DNA of 64,000 nt from Limisphaera sp. (GTDB taxonomy: Bacteria; Verrucomicrobiota; Verrucomicrobiia; Limisphaerales; Limisphaeraceae): positions 1 through 64,000 of the forward strand of contig JANWVC010000029.1 of NCBI GenBank assembly GCA_025057755.1, in the 5' to 3' direction. Every line of letters starts with the position of its first letter. Position 1 is the first letter of the stretch. The translations under genes were made by a program, and so were the position numbers. The notes under the pieces were generated by a model. It had not been told where the DNA came from and searched no databases. It saw only the letters and a list, made by a program, of their open reading frames with translations. Positions 56,393-64,000 of this stretch are shown here, one piece after another.

Positions 56393-57673
56393 GTGGCTCG
56401 ATCCTCTTCATCCGCGGTCTGCAGTTTCTGCGGCAAAACCGCCCGCGAGGTGCGCAAACTCATTGCTGGCCCGGGCGTGTACATCTGCGACAACTGCGTG
56501 TTGTTGTGCAAGAATGTGCTGGACGCCGAGCAGGCCATGCAGGCCCGGCCAGAGCGCACGCTCGCTGTTCCCAAACCCCACGTCATCAAACGCGAGCTGG
56601 ACCGCTACTGCGTCGGTCAAGAACAGGCCAAGCGAACCTTGGCCGTGGCCGTTCATAACCATTACAAACGCATCCTCAGCCGCAGCCGCGCCGTCACCCC
56701 AACTCCGGCCGGAACAGAGAAAGACCCGCATGCCGACGTGGAGCTGGAAAAAAGCAACATTCTGCTGATCGGGCCCACCGGCTCCGGCAAGACCTTGCTG
56801 GCCCGCACGCTGGCCCGCATCCTTGATGTGCCATTTGCCATTGCAGACGCCACCACAGTCACCGAGGCCGGTTACGTGGGCGAGGATGTAGAAAACATCG
56901 TTTTGCGACTTTTGCAAAACGCCGATTACGACGTCGCCCGGGCCCAGCGAGGCATCATTTACATCGACGAAATCGACAAAATCGCTCGAAAAACCGAAAA
57001 CGTCTCCATCACGCGGGACGTTTCGGGCGAAGGCGTCCAGCAAGCTTTGCTCAAAATCCTGGAAGGCACCCTGTGCAATGTGCCGCCCCAGGGCGGCCGC
57101 AAGCATCCCCAGCAGGAATACATCCGGGTGGATACCACGGATATCCTCTTCATTTGTGGAGGTGCCTTTGTGGGATTGGAATCCATCATCCGACGTCGCC
57201 TGGGTCACCAGGTCGTGGGATTCCATGCGGCCAACGTTCCCGTGACCCACGCACCGGGGGACTTGCTGCCCCTGGTGGAACCGGAAGACCTGCTACGCTT
57301 TGGTTTCATCCCCGAGTTCATTGGCAGGCTGCCCGTCATCGCCACGCTTCACGAGTTGACCGAGGCGCAGCTCATTGACGTCCTCACCACCACGCGCAAC
57401 GCGCTGACCCGTCAATATGCAAAGCTTTTGGCGCTGGAGGGGGTGGAACTGGAGTTCACGCACGACGCCCTTCAGGAACTGGCAGCTCAGGCTGTGCGGA
57501 AGGGAACCGGCGCACGCGCGCTCCGGAGTCTGTTAGAAAAGCTGATGCTCGACGTCATGTATGACGTCCCGCGCCATCAGGATGTCACTCACGTCAAAAT
57601 CACACGCGCAGTGGTGCGGGGTGAATGTCCTCCGCTCGTGCAGCGCAAGACCGATGAACCGGCTGCCGCGTAG
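56393..57673 (+). CDS. clpX: ATP-dependent Clp protease ATP-binding subunit ClpX
   Basis: 426 aa from GTG 56393. ClpX unfolds substrates and feeds them to ClpP. The N-terminal zinc-binding domain has Cys10, Cys13, Cys32 and Cys35. The AAA+ module follows: Walker A GPTGSGKT (127-134), pore loop GYVGEDVEN, Walker [13 protein letters not shown] loop ([10 protein letters not shown]), the ClpP-docking V/I-G-F tripeptide in [10 protein letters not shown], sensor 2 [12 protein letters not shown]. All functional elements are intact. It converges with era. Confidence 0.97.
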   Translation: MARSSSSAVCSFCGKTAREVRKLIAGPGVYICDNCVLLCKNVLDAEQAMQARPERTLAVPKPHVIKRELDRYCVGQEQAKRTLAVAVHNHYKRILSRSRAVTPTPAGTEKDPHADVELEKSNILLIGPTGSGKTLLARTLARILDVPFAIADATTVTEAGYVGEDVENIVLRLLQNADYDVARAQRGIIYIDEIDKIARKTENVSITRDVSGEGVQQALLKILEGTLCNVPPQGGRKHPQQEYIRVDTTDILFICGGAFVGLESIIRRRLGHQVVGFHAANVPVTHAPGDLLPLVEPEDLLRFGFIPEFIGRLPVIATLHELTEAQLIDVLTTTRNALTRQYAKLLALEGVELEFTHDALQELAAQAVRKGTGARALRSLLEKLMLDVMYDVPRHQDVTHVKITRAVVRGECPPLVQRKTDEPAAA

Positions 57674-57735
57674 ATTGCGGCCCGACTGCATCCGGACTGC
57701 AGGGGGAAGGGGTGTGTGCCGGCGGCCGGGACATT

Positions 57736-58638
57736 TCATCGCCCCAGGCTCCGGTCTACCAAAACATCCATGTCCAAAAAAACCTTGCGGCCCAGCCAGC
57801 TTTCCAGGTCCAACCGCGCGGCCTGCCCGATTTGCCGGACTCGTTGCCCCCCCGCACCGATCAGCATTCGCTGATACCGCGGATTTGCTGTCAGGATGGA
57901 CGCCTTGATGTGGCAAAGGGGCTGGCCCTGCTTGTCGCGCTTCTCCTCCACTGCATGGACCTCGACGGCAGTTCGGTAGGGCACTTCATCGTCCGTCAGG
58001 AGGTAAACCTTCTCGCGAATGATTTCGCCGATCAAAAAGCGTTGATGGGCATTGGTAATCTGGTCGGGTGGATACAAGGGGGGCCCTATCGGAAGGTGGG
58101 CCAGAATGCCCTGCACAAGTGCTTCCAAACCTTGACCCGTAAGGGCCGAGACCTCGTAACATCCGGCGTATGCGTGTTGACGGGCTTTCCAGGCATCAAC
58201 ATAGGGCCGCTCCGGCAAGTCGCTTTTATTAAGGCAGAGCAACCGAGGCTGCGCAACGTCGCGCAATGTCTCCCAAACCATTTCGTCCTCAGGCCCAATT
58301 GCGCGGGACGGATCCACCACGTGGACCACCACGTCGATGCCCTGCAAAGCGCGACGCGCGCGCTCGTGCAAGCGGTCCACGAGCCGGCTGGCGTGGGTTT
58401 TGAAAAAGCCCGGCGTATCGACGAAGACGATTTGCCCCTCCGGCCGGTTGACCACGCCCTGAACAGGGTCACGTGTGGTCTGCGGCTTGGGCGTGACAAT
58501 CGAGAGTTTCCGCCCTACCAGGGCATTCAGCAGGGTTGACTTCCCCACGTTGGTGCGGCCTACCAGCACCGCCAGCCCGCACCGGTGGGGCGTCGCTGCC
58601 CCGGTCGGCCCCGCTGCCGGGTCCTTGCTTTCGTTCAT
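57736..58638 (-). CDS. era: GTPase Era
   Basis: 300 aa from ATG 58636-58638. Era is a ribosome-assembly GTPase that binds 16S rRNA. G1 GRTNVGKST, G2 with TTRDPVQG, G3 VDTPGFFKTH, G4 NKSD, G5 SALTG. The KH domain is near the end: MLIGAGGQRVRQIGQAARLD, then LGRKVFLDMDVLV. Length and order are normal. A short Gly/Pro-rich leader precedes the GTPase domain. Confidence 0.97.
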   Translation of the reverse strand: MNESKDPAAGPTGAATPHRCGLAVLVGRTNVGKSTLLNALVGRKLSIVTPKPQTTRDPVQGVVNRPEGQIVFVDTPGFFKTHASRLVDRLHERARRALQGIDVVVHVVDPSRAIGPEDEMVWETLRDVAQPRLLCLNKSDLPERPYVDAWKARQHAYAGCYEVSALTGQGLEALVQGILAHLPIGPPLYPPDQITNAHQRFLIGEIIREKVYLLTDDEVPYRTAVEVHAVEEKRDKQGQPLCHIKASILTANPRYQRMLIGAGGQRVRQIGQAARLDLESWLGRKVFLDMDVLVDRSLGR

Positions 58639-58738
58639 ACGGTCAGGGTATGGGATGCCTGCGGCAGGGCCAAGCCCGCCTGTTTCCGGGGGAGGCGTCG
58701 GCGACCGTTGACTAACAAACTGTTGAAACCGGTCTTGG

Positions 58739-60211
58739 TCATCGCGGCCATCCCCGCCGCTGCACCGGTTTGGATCCGTCCGGCCGCGGCATCCAAAAAT
58801 CCTGCCAGCTCAAGCCACATTCGCGGATCATGCGCAATCCATACGTGTGGGGGACCAACGCCCGGTCGGGATTATTGCTCCCCAAGGTGAACTTGACCCC
58901 GGCAGCCTTGGCCTCTCGAATGAAGTCCGGTTTGGGCAGTTCCAGTCGGCTGTTGATCTCGATCGCCACCCCGTTGCGTGCTGCCGCTTCAATGACCCGA
59001 CGACGTCGTTCGGGCGTCCAAAGAGCGTCATACCGTGAAGCCAACGCATCCGGCAGGTAAGTGGGATTGGCGTAAAAATCGATGGGCTCATGATCCAGAA
59101 TGTGCACGATCGTGTCCACCAAGCGATCCATGAAAGCTTGCGGATCCTCTATCTGAACTTCTTCAGCCAACCAGAGTCGCGTCCGCCGGCCGCGCGCATC
59201 GAACAAAGTCATGGCGTCCGTGAACACATAATCAAACTGCGCCACCGTGGAGGCGGAGAACAAGCGTGTCCATTCCCGACCTTCGGCCTGCAGGCCCACA
59301 AACACCGGGGTGTGACGCAGCGTCTGAAGATATGCCATCGCACCTGCGTCATTGGTGATGGCAAATCCCAGGCCGCAATTGGCCGCCAGACCGTAATTCA
59401 TGCCAGTGCGGCGCATGTGTGCCAGCACTTCTTCCAGCGTCAATCCCCCTTTGAGATGCGCGTGAAAATCCACCAGGGGCACATTGGCCATGCCCAACTC
59501 GATCATTCGGCGCCAGGTTTCATCTGCCACGGGCCGCTGGATGCCTGGGGGGAGCTCGTCTGGCAAGCGTCGCACGCGAATGCGTCGGAAGGCCACACGA
59601 CTTGCAGGATCATGGCCTTGGAGGGCGAATGTGCCTTGACCCAAGCGGCGTCCCGGCCGGTGACCCGGTAGCGCTGGCGGTTCTGGTTCTACATAATCCA
59701 CGACCCAATGATCGTTCACGTACACCCGCACGCGCGGAGTTTCCACAACGATCCGCAAGCGGAACCACTCTTCGTCCGCCACCAACTGTTTGTGTACATT
59801 CCGCAATCCATAGAGACTGCCGGTTTTCTTCAGTTCCCAGTAACCTTGGTGCGGCTGGGCCGAGTGGTTGATCTGCACTTCAAAACCTCGAGCCGGCCAA
59901 CCGGTTTCCTGCCAAGCCGTATGGAAATACAGACCGGAATTGGCCCCTGGGGCAGCAGAAATCTCCGCTTCGAGTTCAAAGTTTTTGAACTCGGGCTCTG
60001 CCGGCCCTCTGCCGACGTAATAGAGATGAGCCCGCGGTCCGTGGGCTACAATGGCCCCTTGTTCGACTCGGAATGTGGCAGGATTTTCGCTCGCCCGCCA
60101 GCCTTCGAGGCTGTGACCGTCAAACAACTCCAACCAGTCTCCGGCCTGCGCTCTACTGCCGATCGCCAAAAGCAAAACGGCCACCGTACCCTGCCAACCC
60201 CATCGCTTCAT
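58739..60211 (-). CDS. Exported DUF1080-PHP-type fusion protein
   Basis: 490 aa from ATG 60209-60211 (MKRWGWQGTVAVLLLAIGSR), a signal peptide cleaved near RAQAG; an upstream frame to 60313 is less likely. Residues 22-210 are a DUF1080 (3-keto-disaccharide hydrolase-like, concanavalin-fold) domain: WLELFDGHSLEGWRA, FKNFELEAEISAAPGANSGL, YFH, GFEVQINHS, YGLRN, LRIVVETPRVRVYVNDH. Residues 240-480 look like a PHP-type metal hydrolase: LVDFHAHLKGGLTLEEVL (HxH), FDYVFTDAMT, HEPIDFYANPTYLP, GVAIEINSR, AKAAGVKFTLGSNN. The last motif, normally Gly-Ser-Asp-Ala-His, reads GSNNPD, so part of the metal site may be changed. The fusion suggests an extracytoplasmic enzyme acting on a sugar derivative; the substrate is unknown. 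Confidence 0.83.
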   Translation of the reverse strand: MKRWGWQGTVAVLLLAIGSRAQAGDWLELFDGHSLEGWRASENPATFRVEQGAIVAHGPRAHLYYVGRGPAEPEFKNFELEAEISAAPGANSGLYFHTAWQETGWPARGFEVQINHSAQPHQGYWELKKTGSLYGLRNVHKQLVADEEWFRLRIVVETPRVRVYVNDHWVVDYVEPEPPALPGHRPGRRLGQGTFALQGHDPASRVAFRRIRVRRLPDELPPGIQRPVADETWRRMIELGMANVPLVDFHAHLKGGLTLEEVLAHMRRTGMNYGLAANCGLGFAITNDAGAMAYLQTLRHTPVFVGLQAEGREWTRLFSASTVAQFDYVFTDAMTLFDARGRRTRLWLAEEVQIEDPQAFMDRLVDTIVHILDHEPIDFYANPTYLPDALASRYDALWTPERRRRVIEAAARNGVAIEINSRLELPKPDFIREAKAAGVKFTLGSNNPDRALVPHTYGLRMIRECGLSWQDFWMPRPDGSKPVQRRGWPR

Positions 60212-60365
60212 CCATGGCAGTTTGCGGGGTCTGACGCGAGGGAACAAGTCTGGCGCACCGCGTCGCTTTTCGATCCTTCCCACTTCGCAGGCTTCTCCCA
60301 AGCAGTCTTGCAAGGACCCCGAGCAGACCGAAGGATGCTGCCTGCGTGCGGCGGGTGGATCCTTG

Positions 60366-61427
60366 TTACTCCGTGTTTGGATAGGAGCCTAATAATTTCA
60401 CGAAATTGCAATGCTCGGCCAGCAACCTCAATGCGCGGGCCACGCGTGGATCCTCCGCATGGCCCTCGATGTCAATAAAGAAGAAGTATTCCCAAGCTTT
60501 GCGCCGACTGGGACGCGATTCGATCTTGGTCATGTTGATCCGGTACCGTCGGAAAGCCGCCAAGGCGCTGTGTAGGGCCCCCACCCGATGCATCACACTG
60601 ATCATCAGGCTGGTGCGGTCGTTTCCCGTGGGCGGCGTTGTCTGACGGCCCAGCACCAGAAAACGGGTCGCGTTGGTAGCGTTGTCCTGAATGTCATACT
60701 CCACCACAGGGACGCCGTATTTCTCAGCCGCCAACACGCCAGCGATGGCTGCAGCGTAACGTGTCTGACGAGCCAGTTCAGCGGAACGCGCATTAGACGA
60801 GGTTTCGATGATCTCCACTTCTGGCAGATTGGCTTGCACCCAGGTTCGGCACTGTCCCAGCGATTGTGGGTGAGCAAAGAGCTTGCGGATTTTGGACTTT
60901 GGATAGCGGCTCAGCAGGCAATGTTGGATGGGCAGCACTATCTGCGACACAATTTTCAGGTCACTGTCCACAAACATGTCGAGCGTGTGCGTGACGACGC
61001 CCTCGGTGGAATTCTCCACTGGCACCACTCCGTAGTCTGCGCGGCGTTTGCTCACTTCGTGAAAGACATCGGCAATCGTCTTCAGCGGCACGTACTTCAG
61101 ACTGGAGCCAAACCGTTGAATGGCGGCCTGGTGGGTGAAGGTCGCTTCTGGTCCCAGGTAAGCCACCGTCAGCGTTTTTTCCAGCGCCAGGGCACTGGAC
61201 ATAATTTCCCGATAAATGGCTTGTAACTGTTCGTCCGTTATGGGCCCGCGATTCAGTCGGCAAACGCGCTTCAAAACCGCCTGCTCCCGGTGCGGCGCGT
61301 AGACTTCCTGGCCCATCTTGCGCTTCAACTCCCCAATGGCCAGCACGTGCCGGGTTCGCTCGTTCAACAACCGCACGATTTGCTGATCAATCCGGTCAAT
61401 CGCTTTGCGATGATCCTGAATGTGCAT
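60366..61427 (-). CDS. pheA: Bifunctional chorismate mutase/prephenate dehydratase
   Basis: 353 aa from ATG 61425-61427 (MHIQDHRKAIDRIDQQIVRL). It makes phenylpyruvate from chorismate, for phenylalanine synthesis. Chorismate mutase (AroQ type) spans about 1-90: DRIDQQIVRLLNERTRHVLA and VYAPHREQAVLKRV. Prephenate dehydratase follows (TVAYLGPEATFTHQAA, VPVENSTEGVVTHTLD, catalytic TRF in NATRFLVLG). A C-terminal ACT domain (RVGALHSALAAFRRYRINMT, then KIESRPSR) gives feedback control by phenylalanine. All three parts look intact. Confidence 0.96.
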   Translation of the reverse strand: MHIQDHRKAIDRIDQQIVRLLNERTRHVLAIGELKRKMGQEVYAPHREQAVLKRVCRLNRGPITDEQLQAIYREIMSSALALEKTLTVAYLGPEATFTHQAAIQRFGSSLKYVPLKTIADVFHEVSKRRADYGVVPVENSTEGVVTHTLDMFVDSDLKIVSQIVLPIQHCLLSRYPKSKIRKLFAHPQSLGQCRTWVQANLPEVEIIETSSNARSAELARQTRYAAAIAGVLAAEKYGVPVVEYDIQDNATNATRFLVLGRQTTPPTGNDRTSLMISVMHRVGALHSALAAFRRYRINMTKIESRPSRRKAWEYFFFIDIEGHAEDPRVARALRLLAEHCNFVKLLGSYPNTE

Positions 61428-61561
61428 AACCCGTCCGCAGAATACCGCACCCATGGTTGGCGGGGGCAGTAAAAAGTGGGTGGCAGTCTCGAGCCTGCAT
61501 CCGGCCGGTCCGGCCAGTGCGCGATTGCGCGCGCGGCCGAAAAAGGGTTGGATGAGAAGCC

Positions 61562-62287
61562 ATGGACAAAGCAGGAGCCAACGGGGTCATGTATCAGTGG
61601 CTGTGCTTTGACCTCGATGGCGTGATCTTCGATTACGACCGAGCCGAGCACGAGGCCTTGTCAAAAACGCTGCAGCGTTTCGGATACACGCTCACGGCCG
61701 AGGGGCACGCCCTGTATCGGCAGGTAAACCGTCAACTTTGGACCGCTTGGGAACAGGGCCAGATCGAGGCCATAGATCTCAAGACGCTGCGCTTTGAACG
61801 ATTTCTTCAGTTGGCCCGAATCCGGGCCTCTGCCGAAGAGTTCGGTCGCTGGTATCTGGACGCACTGTCACGTGCGCATGGACTCTGGCCCGGTTGTCGG
61901 AACACGCTGCGTCTTTTGCGCGCCCGCTTCCGACTGGCCGCTTTGACGAACGGACTGCAGGCGGTTCAGCGGCCACGGCTTCGTGCCGCCGGCCTGATGC
62001 CCTTGTTTGAAGCTGTGGTTGTTTCTGAGGAGATTGGGGCTGCCAAACCGGATCGTCGATTCTTCGAGGCCGCGTGGACACGGTTGGGTCGGCCTCGGCC
62101 TGAGCAGGTTTTGATGATTGGAGACCAATGGGAAGCAGACATCACCGGTGCAGCGGCTTTCGGATGGCACACGTGCTGGTTTAACCCACGCAATGAACCT
62201 GCTCCTTCCCAACCTCCGGTCCGATGCGTTGTCCGTTCCTGGGAGGAGCTGCGCCGATGGTTGATGACCTCCCGGGCATCTGACTGA
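61562..62287 (+). CDS. HAD-superfamily hydrolase (YjjG/HAD-IA-like)
   Basis: 241 aa from ATG 61562, or 232 from ATG 61589 (MYQWLCFDLDGVIFDY), the more usual start. Motif I FDLDGVIFD, motif II LAALTNG, Lys in GAAKPDRRFF, motif IV MIGDQWEADITGAAAFGW. This GDxxxxDxxGA arrangement with a helical cap is that of YjjG-like and haloacid-dehalogenase IA enzymes, often nucleotidases; the substrate is not readable. Divergent from pheA. Confidence 0.9.
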   Translation: MDKAGANGVMYQWLCFDLDGVIFDYDRAEHEALSKTLQRFGYTLTAEGHALYRQVNRQLWTAWEQGQIEAIDLKTLRFERFLQLARIRASAEEFGRWYLDALSRAHGLWPGCRNTLRLLRARFRLAALTNGLQAVQRPRLRAAGLMPLFEAVVVSEEIGAAKPDRRFFEAAWTRLGRPRPEQVLMIGDQWEADITGAAAFGWHTCWFNPRNEPAPSQPPVRCVVRSWEELRRWLMTSRASD

Positions 62288-62331
62288 ACCCCGCCGACAG
62301 GATTCGCCACTTTCCAGCCTGACCGATTGTC

Positions 62332-63507
62332 TCAACGTCGGCGATTCCAATACACCTTCACATTTCGGGTAGCCCGGCCGGAAGCTACCAGGTCCAGGTC
62401 TCCGTCGCCGTCCAAATCCGCAGCCGCAAGATCTTCGCACGCCATCTGATCATCCAATGAGACCGAGTCCCACAACCGCCCGTTCGCGTCGCGGCAGACA
62501 AACAGGCAGATACCCACGGTCGTCAGGCCGCGATTTCGACCTCGCCAGCCCACCACGACCTGATCGTGGCCCAACGCCAAGAAGTCGCCCGTAACCACCG
62601 CGTGTCCTTCGACGAGATTCGTTGCCAGGACAACGTGGGCTGCTGCTCCTGGGTTGGGTCGGTACACGGTCAACCGGTGCCCGTGCATTGGCTCCACAGC
62701 AGCCAGAAATCGTTGCCCTTGCGTGCCGCGGCCCACCCGTACCTCCCCCATGCCGGCCCATTCGTTTGTCGCCAACAGCACCAGTCGCGCGGTTCCATCC
62801 GACGCCGGATCCCACAAAAACAGGCCCTGTTTAGAGGCCAAGACCAATTCGTCGGGCGGGTCGTTATCCCAAGCTGTCACGTCGAAATTATGCGTCTGAT
62901 TCAACCCCTCAAACAAAACGTGCCAGGTCCACTCCTCTTTCCCCGGCCCGGGCGGTCGGTACCGATGCACGCGCACCCCTGCGCCAGTGCCAGTCATCGG
63001 GTCATCACCCCGTCCGTGCAGGGGCAAGCTGACCAATGTCCAATCCCCGTGCTCGTCCCTGGCCCATCGGATGCGATGCAATGTGGGTTCCGCCGGCAAT
63101 GACACAGGGTGCCACCGCGCTGTGCGATCAGCTGGTGGCCGGAGTTCAAAGAGCGCTCCCGGCGAGGTGGTGTCGGCTGGATCCCAACCCGCGCCCACGA
63201 CCACTTCGGCCCGACCGTCTCCATCTCGATCCACCGCCGCCACGCAGACGTGATCGCGTTGCGTCAATCGCTCAGCTATGGTATGACGCTTCCAACGCGG
63301 GTTCTGGTACCAAAAAATCCGATGGCGGTCCGCTACAAGGATGTCCGGCCGAGCGTCTCCATCCACGTCCGCCACCGTCACGCCGTAGCCGATCTCAATC
63401 TCGGTATCCACGACTTCGGCACGAAACGCGATCGGGGCTGGGTCCGCGTGTCCCGCGCATCGCCAGCCTACTGCCAGGAGCCACCATAGTCTGTGCATAC
63501 GAACCAT
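62332..63507 (-). CDS. Exported FG-GAP/VCBS-repeat protein
   Basis: 391 aa from ATG 63505-63507; an ATG three codons later also fits. A signal peptide (MHRLWWLLAVGWRCAGHADP) leads a predicted beta-propeller of FG-GAP-like repeats with calcium-binding DxDxDG loops: VADVDGDARPDILVAD, AAVDRDGDGRAEVVVG, AWDNDPPDELVLA and LAAADLDGDGDLDLVASG. Such propellers bind ligands or cofactors outside the cytoplasm, often with sugar-metabolism enzymes in Verrucomicrobia; there is no enzyme motif here. Specific function unknown. Confidence 0.86.
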   Translation of the reverse strand: MVRMHRLWWLLAVGWRCAGHADPAPIAFRAEVVDTEIEIGYGVTVADVDGDARPDILVADRHRIFWYQNPRWKRHTIAERLTQRDHVCVAAVDRDGDGRAEVVVGAGWDPADTTSPGALFELRPPADRTARWHPVSLPAEPTLHRIRWARDEHGDWTLVSLPLHGRGDDPMTGTGAGVRVHRYRPPGPGKEEWTWHVLFEGLNQTHNFDVTAWDNDPPDELVLASKQGLFLWDPASDGTARLVLLATNEWAGMGEVRVGRGTQGQRFLAAVEPMHGHRLTVYRPNPGAAAHVVLATNLVEGHAVVTGDFLALGHDQVVVGWRGRNRGLTTVGICLFVCRDANGRLWDSVSLDDQMACEDLAAADLDGDGDLDLVASGRATRNVKVYWNRRR

Positions 63508-63658
63508 CGTTGGCACAATTGATCCGGTCCAGCAAATCTACCCTGCAGACCATTGAGCCGTGATCGGGAGCCCTCGTCGACCGTGCAAGGGAGAGCATGA
63601 GCTTGAGACTTGCCTTGCCGCGGCGAGATCCATGAAGGTGGCTTTCTGACCGGGCTGC

Positions 63659-64000
63659 ATGATGCGATCGGCTCTCACGTCTCAATTATTTCTTTACCTG
63701 GTGCGGATTCTTGCTCCGGGTCTGGCCAGCGCTGAGTCGTTGCCCGACCCACCCGAGCCGCCCTACGAATTCCGCGCTGCTTGGATCGCAACCGTGCGGA
63801 ATTTGCACTGGCCCTCGAGACCTGGTCTGGCCCCATCCGCGCAGCAAGCTGAACTGCGCCGGCTTTTCGACGCCGCAGCGCAATCCGGACTGAATGCTGT
63901 GATCTTGCAAGTGCGCCCTGCAGGCGACGCATTCTACCGCTCCGAGATCGAACCGTGGTCGCCCTATTTGACAGGTCAAATGGGTCAGCCACCAGAACCG
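63659..64000 (+). CDS. Family-10-like (GHL10/DUF187) glycosyl hydrolase, partial
   Basis: 114 codons from ATG 63659 to the right edge. A signal peptide (LFLYLVRILAPGLASAES) is followed by YEFRAAWIATVRNLHWPS, AELRRLFDAAAQSGLNAVIL, QVRPAGDAFYRSEIEPWSPY and LTGQMGQPPEP, the start of the family annotated as family 10 glycosylhydrolase or YngK-like. These exported TIM-barrel enzymes act on polysaccharides or peptidoglycan, as far as known. Most of the gene lies outside the window. Confidence 0.85.
   Translation, partial: MMRSALTSQLFLYLVRILAPGLASAESLPDPPEPPYEFRAAWIATVRNLHWPSRPGLAPSAQQAELRRLFDAAAQSGLNAVILQVRPAGDAFYRSEIEPWSPYLTGQMGQPPEP

Overview
The window looks like chromosomal DNA from a member of the Verrucomicrobiota, probably near the Limisphaerales/Pedosphaera group. 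I infer this from gene content, not from a marker search. The clues are a giant Rhs protein ending in the YxYRxYSPxxGRWxSRDPIGE core, LamG/thrombospondin-3 secreted proteins, a PEP-CTERM protein, a prepilin-like protein with a C-terminal H-x9-DG-type motif, DUF1080 and FG-GAP exported proteins, and a PocR-AraC regulator. The DNA is GC-rich and loosely packed: several stretches of 0.8-1.5 kb between genes hold nothing I can recognise.

Region by region: 1-8423 (minus) holds an exported LamG lipoprotein followed by a very large Rhs gene that runs off the left edge and is cut by one in-frame TAA. 9371-12115 is a UvrA-family ATPase, 12998-15142 a TonB-dependent receptor, 15503-17296 the primary sigma factor RpoD, and 18755-21487 AlaS. 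On the plus strand, 21852-23894 carries a small coiled-coil protein, rpmE (L31) and prfA (RF1). 23943-36768 (minus) is a complex I cluster in the order nuoB-C-D-E-F-G-H-I-J-K-L-M. It lacks nuoA and nuoN, and a tRNA-Gln gene lies in the opposite orientation between nuoE and nuoF. 37680-41451 (minus) is a compact five-gene unit: a small His/Cys exported protein, a prepilin-like protein, two choice-of-anchor M surface proteins and a Fur-family regulator. A 21-bp palindrome overlaps its likely promoter. 42436-46260 is smc.

The right third holds a PocR-AraC regulator, a nitroreductase, an exported dienelactone hydrolase, a three-gene sensory cassette (PAS kinase, single-domain receiver, receiver-PAS-kinase-receiver hybrid), a DUF554 membrane protein, a HAD hydrolase, clpP-clpX, era, an exported DUF1080-PHP fusion, pheA (chorismate mutase/prephenate dehydratase), a second HAD hydrolase, an FG-GAP protein, and the start of a family-10-like glycosyl hydrolase cut by the right edge.

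Most genes are housekeeping (translation, transcription, repair, respiration, proteolysis, chromosome organisation). The best candidate for an undescribed system is the Fur-linked choice-of-anchor M operon (37680-41451). It combines a metalloregulator-type protein, predicted surface proteins of a family linked to metal-uptake loci in actinobacteria, and a palindrome placed like an autoregulatory operator. Other points of interest are the nonsense codon in the Rhs gene, the tRNA inside the nuo cluster and the DUF1080-PHP fusion.
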